NCBI GenBank assembly: GCA_021397845.1
Contig: CM038047.1
Location: forward strand, 123,734,112-123,798,111
DNA: 64,000 nt
Reading direction: 5' to 3'
Source of the DNA: Areca catechu
Taxonomy: Eukaryota; Streptophyta; Magnoliopsida; Arecales; Arecaceae
Shown: one piece after another, positions 1 through 8,970 of the stretch
Position numbering within the stretch: the stretch's first letter is position 1
Layout: every line of letters starts with the position of its first letter
Notes under the pieces: model-generated
What the model was told of the DNA's origin: nothing
The model's input: the letters and a program-made list of their open reading frames with translations, nothing else
The model's database searches: none
Program-made: the position numbers and the translations under genes

Positions 1-2061
1 TTGACTTAGGACTCCACCTATACCTACTCCTGAAGCATCACAGGCATCCTCAAATACTTTAGAAAAGTTGGGTAACCTCAAAATGGGTGCCTGGGTCATC
101 CTATCCTTAAGATCTAGGAAGGCTTTATGGGCTGCTTTAGTCTACTGAAATTCTCCCTTCCTAATACAGTCTGTGATAGGAGCAACTACAGTACTAAACC
201 CCTTGATGAATCGCCTATAGAAGGTATCCAAGCCATGGAAACTTCTGACATCATGCACACTGGTCGGCTCTGGCCATTCTACCAAAGACCTAATCTTTTC
301 TGGATCGGCAGCCACGCTGTCAGGGGTTACTACAAAACCAAGGAAGATAACTCTATTGGTCAAGAATTCACACTTTTTGAGATTACCGTAGAGACTATCA
401 TTCCTCAAAACTTGGCAGACTTGTCTAAGGCGGCCTAGGTGGTCCGCAGGGGTCTTACTATAGATCAGGATGTCATCAAAATAGACCACTACAAACTTCC
501 CTATAAAAGCTCTAAGCACTTGGGTCATTATCCTCATGAAAGTACTAGGGGCATTGGACAACCCAAAAGGCATAACAACCCACTCATAGAGACCATCCTT
601 AGTTTTGAAAGCGGTTTTCCACTCATCCCCAGGTCTAATCCTAACCTGATGATAGCCGCTCTTGAGATCAATTTTAGAAAAAACCATTGCACCGGCCATC
701 ATATCTAGCATGTCATCTAGTCTAGGGATGGGGAACCTATACTTGATTGTGATTTTGTTGATGGCACGACTATCAACACACATCCTCCACGTGCCATCCT
801 TCTTTGGGGTCAGAAGTGCAGGGACTGCACAAGGGCTAAGACTCTCTCTAATGAACCCCTTCCTCAACAATTCTCCAACCTGCTTTTGCAGTTCCTTATG
901 CTCAGATGGATTCATCCTATAATGGGGCAAGTTGGGTAAAGTAGCTCCTGGGACTAAATCTATGGAATGCTGGATATCCCTATGAGGTGGAAGGTGGTCC
1001 GGCAGATCCTTGGGAAAAACATCCTCAAATTCTTCTAACAAACGTTTAACGTCCTGAGGAGGCTCTGAGGGTGTAGGAGTCCTAAGTTCCTTAGCAGTCA
1101 ACATCCAAATAGGTGAACCACTATGAATTTCTTGTTCTAGATCCTTAGCACTAATTAGGTTCACTCCGGTCTTCATTTCTCTAACCTTATTGGGTCCTTT
1201 AGCTACCTTGTCCTTAGGAGGGGCTGAATGGATTGTGATTTTTTTCCCATTAAAACTAAAGACACAGGTATTGGATTTTCCTAAGAGGGTGGCATCATGA
1301 TCATATAACCAAGGTCTTCCAAGAATTATACTGCTCACCCTCATGGGCAAGACATCACACCAAATCTTCTCTAGATAGGATTGCATTTGGATTTGGACCT
1401 GACATCTAGACTGGATGGGTATAGAGGTAGAGTCTATCCAAGAAACCTTATAGGGGTTGGGGTGGGGGACTGGAGTTAAGCCTAACATTTTGACTATGCT
1501 AGCAGAAATGGCATTCACACAGCTCCCACTATCTATGATGATCTTACATACATTATCCCTTAGTTTAAGGAAAGTCTGTAGGATGTTAGTCCTACGCCAA
1601 TCCTCCTGAACTCTATTCTGGGACAGGATGCATCTCACAACCCCTAACTGGTCAGACTCTGTGGATTCCTCCTCTCCTTCATACTCATCGACCAAATTCA
1701 TTCCGGCCTCATAAACTTCTTCTTCAAATTCTTCATTGGGCCTGGAATTCTGTTCCTCTCCTTCTTCTATGTAAAGGGATCTACGAGGGCACTGGCTAGA
1801 AACTTGACCTACCTTATGGCACTTAAAACAAGCTATGGCTGGGCACTGGTTGGAGATATGACCGGGCTTCTGGCACTTAAAATGGATGATACTAGGGGTT
1901 CTCTGGGTGTCAGGTGCCTTACCTTTGTCCATGGGCCTAGGGGTGGGAATACCCTGATTAGGCTTGCTAGGGGTAACTTGGCTAGGTCCATTTCTTGGGA
2001 TTGTGGCACTAACCATAGAAGGCATGGCTCCTCTCAGAAACTTCTCAGTGTTCAGTGCAAT
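1..2061 (-). pseudogene. pol: G1 pol: zinc knuckles, aspartic protease, reverse transcriptase, start of RNase H
   Basis: The long open part (2025 down to 142, 627 residues) holds two degenerate zinc knuckles at residues 48-79 (the first has His for the first Cys, the second Gln for the His). An acidic linker with LVDEYEGEE follows at 111-119, and the protease site DSGS at 165-168. The RT spans about 385-565 with the catalytic YFDD at 515-518 and FSKIDLKSGYHQ before it. A single in-frame TAG at 142-144 stands where relatives have Trp. Beyond it the frame stays open to the edge and enters RNase H (CDASGVG is visible near position 35). RNase H and integrase would lie left of the window. The copy reads as dead because of the stops. 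Confidence 0.9.
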
Positions 2062-2880
2062 CTAATAGGCTTGGTCTAGGTCAGTAACCTCTCTCAGAAA
2101 CACCTCTCTCTTAATGTCTTCCCTAAGTCCAGCCCTAAACCTAGACAAAGTGACCTCATGGGCTTCACTCACATCACATCTCATCAGGTAGTCATCAAAG
2201 GTGGTTATGTAGTCTGATACAGATCGGTTCCCTTGCTTCAAGGTCTGCCATTGGTCTAACAGATTCTGCTGGTATGAAATGGGTAGGTACTTATCTCTAA
2301 GCTTCTCTTTCATACCCTGCCAAGTGGTTATGGGCTCAACATTTCGTCTTCTAGTGGTTAGCTCAATGTTCCCCCAGTATAACCTAGCTTGACGTACTAA
2401 CTTCATCTTGGCAAACTTGAACTTCTTTTCCTCAGACATGGCATACCACTCAAAGTACTGGTCCATCTCACCCTCCCAATCAGAATACACCTTAGGGTTT
2501 AAGCTACCATCAAAAGTGGGTGCATCTAATTTGATGTTCCGAATGAACCTATCATCTCTATCTTCAGGTTCTGGGCCAGGCCTCCTATGATTAGGTTCAG
2601 GATCTCTGTATAAAGGTCTTCTAGGCTCTTGGTGTGGGTGAGGTTGAGGCACATTAAAATCTGGGTCAGGAGTCCAATTCTGATGCCTGGGTTTCTCAAG
2701 TACTTGGACTCGATCCATAACCTAGGCAAAATTTTCATGGACCTGCTCTTTAAACTGGGCAACAGTAGCAGTCACATCCTGACTCAATTTGTTCATACTC
2801 TCAGTGAGAGCTCTAACCATGGCCTCTAAATCAGGTTGGGTTTGACTAGGTTGGTAGGGTACTCCATTCCGGGTAGACAT
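2062..2880 (-). pseudogene. gag: G1 gag
   Basis: The start is taken at 2880 because the N-terminus MSTRNGVPYQPSQ matches the starts of the other G and N elements (M-S/T-TRSG-PY). A heptad-rich segment follows, then an in-frame TAG at 2722-2724. A proline/arginine stretch with EPRRPLYRDP comes next, then the retrotransposon Gag core (LDAPTFDGSLNP, DWEGEMDQYFEWY, YLPISYQQ). It ends at a TAG at 2062-2064. Gag, pol and both pieces of gag are in one frame, so the original protein was probably a single Gag-Pol chain. Stop suppression is possible but unlikely, since each stop can be explained by a C-to-T change. Confidence 0.87.
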
Positions 2881-3768
2881 GATGATGCAAGCAAACACAC
2901 CAAATGAGACACAACTGAAATGACTACTAGCTAACTAGACCTAGAGCCCAAACTAGATGCCCAATCAGAGTGGCAAGCTAGCCTGTAGTAACTCGGGACT
3001 TAGCCAGGCAGGTGTAAGGGGAGTGTTAAGTCCCTAGATGCCAATCCTAGACACCAATCAGTGATTGGCCAGGTAGGCAGACCAGCACACAAGCCCTTCG
3101 GGATAGAATCCCTAAACCACCGTTCTAGATACTGAGTACAAAGCATACACAGAGTAACTAGACAAACTGACTCAACATTAGCCTTGACCCGACTTGTTGA
3201 TGTCCCTAGCCCACTAGGGCAAATTAAGTCTAATAAATTTTAAAATTAGGCTTAGGATCGAATGAATGGGTGGTGGTTTTGGGCTAAGGAGAGGTTATCA
3301 ACTCCTCCCCTTATCTTAGATGCTCAATTGCCCTTAAGATGAATTAGGAGATGATCACTCAAAATAATTGAATTGCAGAAATGCAGAAATAGAGTTGCTA
3401 TAATTTAACTCTCAGAAATTTCATGGAAACCAATAATTCACAGTGAAATTATGAAAAATAGTGTCCATTATACTGGTTCCATCAAAATAAAAATCACACA
3501 ATTTAGAGTTATCTGCAATAAGAAACAATTCCTGCAACAGGGTAGTTACAGACTGAAAACATAGTGCTTCCCCCGTTTACAATTCCTGCTACGAAGTTGT
3601 AACCAAGCGGATCCCCTACACGCCCTAGGAACACCCCGTGTAATGGGAAGAGGAGGTTTGCACCTCGCTTCATTCCTAGGACCGGACATCCTGGGGAGTC
3701 TACTTCGAGCAGACAAAGTAAAAGAGAGATACTCAAAACATGCAAGCAAATCAGAAACCCTAGACAAG
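2881..3768 (-). promoter_or_regulatory. G1 5' leader with conserved RNA hairpins
   Basis: No open frame of note. In the sense (minus) direction it holds the hairpin CCCTAG-TGGG-CTAGGG (3204-3219) and the module TACCTGGCCAAT...ATTGGTGTCTAG, whose centre CCAATCA-G-TGATTGG (3054-3068) is a perfect 7-bp stem. The same parts recur in the leaders of N1, N3, G2 and G4, and the second module also in the copia elements C1 and C2. Position between primer site and gag fits a packaging or dimerisation signal, which is inference. Confidence 0.6.
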
Positions 3769-3780
3769 GCTCTGATACCA
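3769..3780 (-). other. G1 primer binding site
   Basis: Reverse complement reads TGGTATCAGAGC, complementary to the 3' end of plant initiator-Met tRNA, four bases inside the LTR end at 3785. Confidence 0.9.
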
Positions 3781-3784
3781 AAAA

Positions 3785-5309
3785 TGATGCAGAACGAAAG
3801 AGATGATGCGATGCGGAAGTAAATTAAGACTAATTCTTTTTTTTGTTGTTTTTTTTTTTAAGTTTTCAGAAGTCGGCTTTGACTCAAAGGAAAGTTAAAC
3901 AAAATTGAAAGAAACTATGTAATAATTGAAAGCACAATTTAAAGGAACTAGGTTATCAGAGTAGTTCAGAAGTAAAGGATCGCTGGGGGTTGAGAAACTC
4001 CCAGACCTAGGGTTTCTCTCTGAACTTTCAACAGGATAGAAGTAAAGAGAAGAGAAAGGTTACAGATCAGGCAGTGATCTTCACAGAGTTTAGTGGAAGG
4101 ACTCTCTTGAGCAGATTTTTGGATCCCCGGATTCAGATATCTTCGCAATAGATCTTCCAATACTGATCCTTTGGCAGAGTTGGCTTCTCTTGAACTCAAG
4201 ATCTGGGAAAGAACAAGAATAATTTATGGAACCAGATACTCAAGGAAGGATTTACCAGATAGAAGAACTTAAAAGCTGATGTTGCTGAAATCCGGATTCT
4301 CCTGGAGGCTGATCTGACTTCCTCTGGGAATTGCTCTGAATCTAAAGTATCCAGACTGGACCTGGATGCTGGTGGTCAGCCTTGACTTGGAGAGCGTGGC
4401 CGTGAGAGATGGGGTAGGATAGGGTTTGGTGGAAAGAAGAGGATGATGGGCGGCTAGGGTTTGGAAGTGAAGTGGCTAACCTAGTGTTTTTGGGTTGGAG
4501 ATCTCACACCTCCTCAAGGTTCCTGGGGAACCCGGAATTACTCCCTCATGGAGCTCAACACCTGGATGCAAGTTCGGAAGAGAGAAACACAAAGTTTGCT
4601 CACACATAAATTGGATTCATTCATCAGATATTTTTAAAACGTACAAGAGGGGTTTAATTTATAGGACTTTACAAGAGAGCAGGGTTTTACATCTTCCCAT
4701 GTGGGACTAATAGGATGGATCTTCAAATTAGGTTTGTAGAATCAATTCCCACACATATGGCTGGCCAAGAGGTTCCTAAAGTTTTGATTGGTGGCTCTAA
4801 AAGGTAAGTAGGTGGCGCCTCCTAGCCTTGCTCTTCAAGAGAAAATTTCTTTCCTTCCATGGCTCAACTCTTTTGGACACCTCCTTTTCTTTCTTCCTAA
4901 GTCATGGTTCTTCCCATCTTTGCTTTGGGCTTTTTAGGCATGGATTGGGCGCCCCCTTGAAGTGCTCCCCAAGAAGTGCTTCTTTCCTTACATATCTTGG
5001 CTATTATGGAAATGTTTTGGCCACCCCCTTGAATTGTGGATCCCAGATTTTTTTCTCCTTAAGTGGCGCATGAGAGAAGGGACCTGCTATCTTGTAGTGT
5101 GGGGACCAAAGCATACTGGATAGAAATGTGGCACCCCGTGGACTCAGGCGTGTGGCTGGGAGTGTGGCGCCCACTTGCTTGGTCTTGGGAGAAAATGTGA
5201 CACCGTGGAGAAGACCTAGACCACTACTAGGACTTGAACTGAGTCAACATGACTCAACAAAATTTAAATTGCAGGGAAATACAGACTCAACTAAAATTGA
5301 GTTGATCAT
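3785..5309 (-). repeat. G1 5' LTR, first piece (1525 bp)
   Basis: The LTR ends (minus sense) with CTGCATCA next to the primer site. A TATA-like TATAAATTA lies at 4655-4663 (minus). The LTR is interrupted after 5309 by C1, which duplicated ATCAT (5305-5309 and 21483-21487), and resumes at 21488. Total length about 1630 bp. No internal gene; short open frames here are chance. Confidence 0.85.
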
Positions 5310-6637
5310 TGTAGGGTTCGGTGGCAAGGCGGAATCATAGATTTCAAAATTTTTTATCTTTATGAAATCTTCACCAAACCTTCAACCCAAAATCTCCTTA
5401 AAAGAATTAAAACATATAAGATGTTTATATAAGATTTAATCTCAAATTAAGATACTAACCTGTATCGCAAAATCCAAACTCTGAATCTCCACCAGGTGCC
5501 CAAATGTTCACCCTCCAATGGTGATCCACACAGAAAAACAATGAAGACAACAAATTCTATTTCTTGATTCCTCTTCTTGAATTCTTTTTCAAGAATTCAA
5601 TTCTTGGACCTTTAGGCTGAAATTTTCTTTCTTGAAAATTTCTTTTTCTTCCTTCTTTCCTCTTCTTGAATTTTCTTCAGGAATTCCTTTTCTTGAATCC
5701 CTTTTCTTGAATTGAATTGGAAGAAAAATTAAGACAGGCAAAGTCTTAATTCAAGAAGGAAAAGAAGAATAGATCCTTTCCTTTTTCTTTCCTTTACCGT
5801 TCAAGACTTTCTTCTTATTCTTGTTTAGGGTCAGAGTTTCGACAGAGGATACCTCTGTAAGGGAAACAATACCCAACAAGAACAAGAGGAAGGAGTATTC
5901 TGGAGAGGAAGAAAGGGAATTGGATCTCTGAACTATGTTGCGTGAAAACCCCCGAGAACCCCAACCCTATTTATAGATCTCAGAGGGGTGTCATCTCGAA
6001 ATAACGCAATCCTCTGAAACCCCAGGGATCACGATCCCTCATTCCTCACACGTCCCCTCAACCAAAAATCATGATTCTTCGATTTGATTTTCGTTTTTTC
6101 GACGAGGAGAACTCTCGGAAAAACTTCAGGAAGGATCGCGACTTTTGGAGACGGATTTGCGACCGAAAAGCGATGGATCTTTTTCTTAAATTTTTCTGGC
6201 CATCAGATCTAGAACCAAGGGTGCCAGACAAGGATCTGAAATGCCCCTATTCAGAAATTTCTCCGACGTTTTTTTTTCTTCTCACGCGTTTTAAGAGAAG
6301 TCCACGCGCGTGGACTTTCTTTCTTGGCGCGCGCGGGTGAGAGAAGGGAGGGGGCGGCTTGGAGAGAGGGTCTTAGTGAATTAAATTCACTTGGGTTCAG
6401 CCATGGGTTAGCCCAATGTCCTAAAAAATAAATTGGACCTTAATCTGGTTCAATTAGAACCCAATTAAGCCCAATTCGGAACCAAATTCGAATCTGATTC
6501 GAATAGAAATTTGATCTGCAACACATGCTAGTGTGTTTATCCTGCAAACATGATTTAATTCCAAATTAAATCCTTCATCAATTTTCTTTTGTGTGTGACC
6601 CATTGGGTTCCACACCTAGCCAGCAGTAGGTCCGAGT
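5310..6637 (-). repeat. C1 3' LTR, first piece
   Basis: Begins (plus orientation) TGTAGGGTTCGG, identical to the start of the other LTR at 19123. Contains the TATA box TATAAATAG (minus, 5967-5975). It also holds a dense run of TTCTTGAA/TTCAAGAA words (about 5560-5720), which lie downstream of the TATA box and are therefore transcribed, and the palindrome built on GTCCACGCGCGTGGAC at 6298-6317. Broken at 6637 by N1; CGAGT at 6633-6637 is the N1 target duplication. Confidence 0.93.
6298..6317. promoter_or_regulatory. C1 LTR palindrome
   Basis: A perfect 20-bp palindrome AAGTCCACGCGCGTGGACTT, upstream of the LTR TATA box in element sense. The same 20 bases are in the other LTR at 20111-20130, and a longer version with changed but still paired outer bases is in C2 at 30055-30078. 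Confidence 0.6.
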
Positions 6638-8090
6638 TGGTGGGGACACCTGAGGCACCAGAATAAGACAGAGGCTTTTTCAACCCTCTGTAAATTGATC
6701 AATAATTTATGAGTCCATCTGTAATAAGGGCTTAGCTCATCTGAGTCCATTTTAGTTGTTATTTGAGTATTTTTAGTTGTTATTTCAGTTCTGTACTAGT
6801 CAGCTCATGTTGAGCTAGTTCAGTCCAATGCTAGTCAGCTCATGTTGAGCTAATTTTATTTTTTTTGAGTCCTATCCAAGCATACTAAAGACTCAAGACT
6901 ATATCATACAAGTGAATACCAAGTCCAACTAGATTGAAGACATGGAAGTATAGCACAAGTCCAACCCAGCTTGAAGATTTGAAGACCCCAGGAGGAAAAT
7001 TTAGAAAACCCTGATTTCTTGCAGATGCCCTCCAGATGCCCAGATTCCCTTCCAGATGCCAAAGTATATTCATAGATAATGGCATCCATGATTCCAGAGG
7101 TCCATCTGCATCCTAGCCCAAAGAAATCAAGCCCAGGTGCCAAGCCCAAGCCCCTAAGAAGCAAGATACCAGGGAATATTCCTGCTACCTGGCTACCAGG
7201 CCACCCCAGCTTCCAGAGGCCCAAACCATGCACCCGAGCCCCTTTGGGCCGGCCTTTTGCTGCTCCTAGAAGCCCAACACGCCCCCCTAGGCGTCCTTGG
7301 AGTCTTGACCAAGTCAAGAAAATTTTTAGGGATTTTTCTACCTAATATTTCCTTATTTTCTAGCTAGGGTTTGAGAGGGAAAAGGATTCTTATGTAAAGA
7401 CTTATGTACCCTTACTTGGAGCCCAAGGTTAAGGGTCTATTTAAGGGACCCTAGCCTCTTGTATGGGGGAATTTTGATGAATGAAAACCTTGAGTTCTTT
7501 TATTGAGTTGTGTGATACCCTGCTGTGTGCATAAAGGGGTTTGCTAGTGTTCTTCTTCCCAGTGCTGCAATCATCTTCCTGCTACCAACAAGCATCTCAG
7601 ATCCCTGGACACCCACTCCAAAAGAAGCATTCCCTTGCTGTTTTTCCTTTGTTTTTTTGTTCCTTTGTGAGTTTTCTAACCCCTGACAGGTCGTTTGCAG
7701 GTCCCTGAGTTCCTACGAATCCAACGACTCCAGCCAAGCCTCAATCGGATCACCGAGCAGAAAGCCGGGTATCCGCGGGTCTTTGGCTCGGTTTTCCAGG
7801 CCGCATCCGTCGAGGAACGAGAGACCCCTTCGCTGCAATCTTCACAGACATTGTCAGGTACACCCCTCTACCTCCAGTAGTTTTATTGTAGGAGAACTTG
7901 CCCTAACCGAGGCTTCTCAGCCCCGGCGGTCCTTCTTTGCTACTTTTCTAGGTCCTAATCTGCATGCTGATCTTCAAAAATTCATACAAAATTACCTACA
8001 AATAATTTTGATCTGAAATTTGGGAATTAATCACCAAAATCAACATGTAAGACATACAAAAAAAATTGCATGCATATTAGTTCCCCATCA
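6638..8090 (+). repeat. N1 5' LTR
   Basis: Starts TGGTGGGGACACC and ends TTCCCCATCA. The TATA-like TATTTAAGG is at 7438-7446. No gene inside; open frames seen on both strands here are repeated in each LTR copy and have no coding features. The same LTR recurs as a solo LTR at 34870-36323 and in more diverged forms in N2 (25836-27412) and N4. Confidence 0.94.
7438..7446 (+). promoter_or_regulatory. N1 5' LTR core promoter (TATA-like)
   Basis: TATTTAAGG, followed by GGACCCTAGCC. The same word stands at matching places in the C2 LTRs (30408, 39375) and as TATTTAAAG in G4 (60077), so it is probably the LTR transcription signal. Confidence 0.5.
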
Positions 8091-8092
8091 TT

Positions 8093-8104
8093 TGGTATCA
8101 GAGC
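8093..8104 (+). other. N1 primer binding site
   Basis: TGGTATCAGAGC two bases after the LTR end; matches initiator-Met tRNA priming. Confidence 0.92.
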
Positions 8105-8970
8105 TTAGATTAGGGCTTGTTTTCTGCAATTTTTCAGTCCGTATATACTCTGTTATTTTAATTATTTCTCCCTGTTAAAAACTCAAAAAATTATGAAATT
8201 TATTTTTCTGGATTTACCATAATTCACAGTAATTTTAAAAAAATTTTCCAGATTTTATTATGTCCTGTGAATTTTCTTCAAGCCGAAATAGTGCCTGCAA
8301 ATTTTCGGCTCTGTTTTTTTTAGCAAGACAAGTTTGGAAGTTTTAGGGTTTTGTTTAGGAGTTTTTGCATATTTCTTAATTTTAGTATATTTCCAGTATA
8401 TTAGGCCATGATTTTCAAGTTTTCTTCTATTTAAAAAAATACCAAAAAAAAAATACATATTCTCCAAAATACCAAAAAAAATATCTAAACCTTAATTTGC
8501 ATCCTCATCTGCCTGCCATCATTGCATAATTTACTTTTAAGGGCACTCTTGCTATATCAGATGGGGGGAGGATTTGATCACCTCTCCTTAGCCCAAAACC
8601 ACATCCCTTGCATTCAGTCCCAAGCCTTAACCTAAAATTAATTAGACTTAATTTGCCCTAGTGGGCTAGGGAAACCAACTGGTCGGGTCCGGGCTAGTGT
8701 TAGATCACTGTGTCAAGTTAACCTGTGTGTGCCTTGTGCTCAGTGTCTAGAACGGTGGTTTAGGGATTCAATCCCGAAGGGCTTGTGTGCTGGTCCGCCT
8801 ACCTGGCCAATCTCTGATTGGTGTCTAGGATTGGCAATCAGGGACCTAACACTCCCCTTACACCTGCTTGGCTGAGTACAGGGTTACTATAGGCTAGTTT
8901 GCCACCCTGATTGAGCATCTAGTTTGGACTCTAGGTCTAGTCAGCTATAGTCGGTCTGATCGAGTCTTGC
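8105..8970 (+). promoter_or_regulatory. N1 5' leader with conserved RNA hairpins
   Basis: Holds the same modules as the G leaders: CCCTAG-TGGG-CTAGGG (8656-8671), then a first GGTGTCTAG-like block, then TACCTGGCCAATC-TCT-GATTGGTGTCTAGG around 8800-8830 with a 6-bp stem (8807-8821). A cytosine-rich tail, CACTCCCCTTACACCTGCTTGGCTGAG, follows in pieces to about 8878. No convincing reading frame. Confidence 0.6.

Larger units (their letters stand above)
1..5309 (-). mobile_element. G1: Ty3/gypsy chromovirus-like retrotransposon, left part
   Basis: The element runs on the minus strand and continues off the left edge. In its own sense direction it has a 5' LTR, a primer binding site, a long leader, gag, and pol up to the start of RNase H. 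The LTR is split by C1: its other piece is 21488-21592. The right end (21592) abuts the leader of G2, so G1 is inserted in G2; the left target duplication is outside the window. It is called gypsy from the order protease-RT-RNase H and the Gag type; the chromovirus assignment is inferred from the chromodomains of its relatives N1-N3. Confidence 0.88.

Noticed and set aside
3769..3780. Repeated GCTCTGATACCA / TGGTATCAGAGC as tRNA gene pieces.
   Set aside because: Each stands next to an LTR end and is the primer binding site; no tRNA cloverleaf around it.
5560..5720. TTCTTGAA/TTCAAGAA words in the C1 LTR as heat-shock elements.
   Set aside because: Only two-unit matches, no clean three-unit element, and they lie downstream of the TATA box. 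A transcribed hairpin-forming stretch is as likely.
6885..7345. Open frames on both strands of the N1 LTR, repeated at 11690-12075 and 35319-35501.
   Set aside because: They occur in every LTR copy, have no domain features, change length by single-base differences and lie in the transcribed non-coding LTR.
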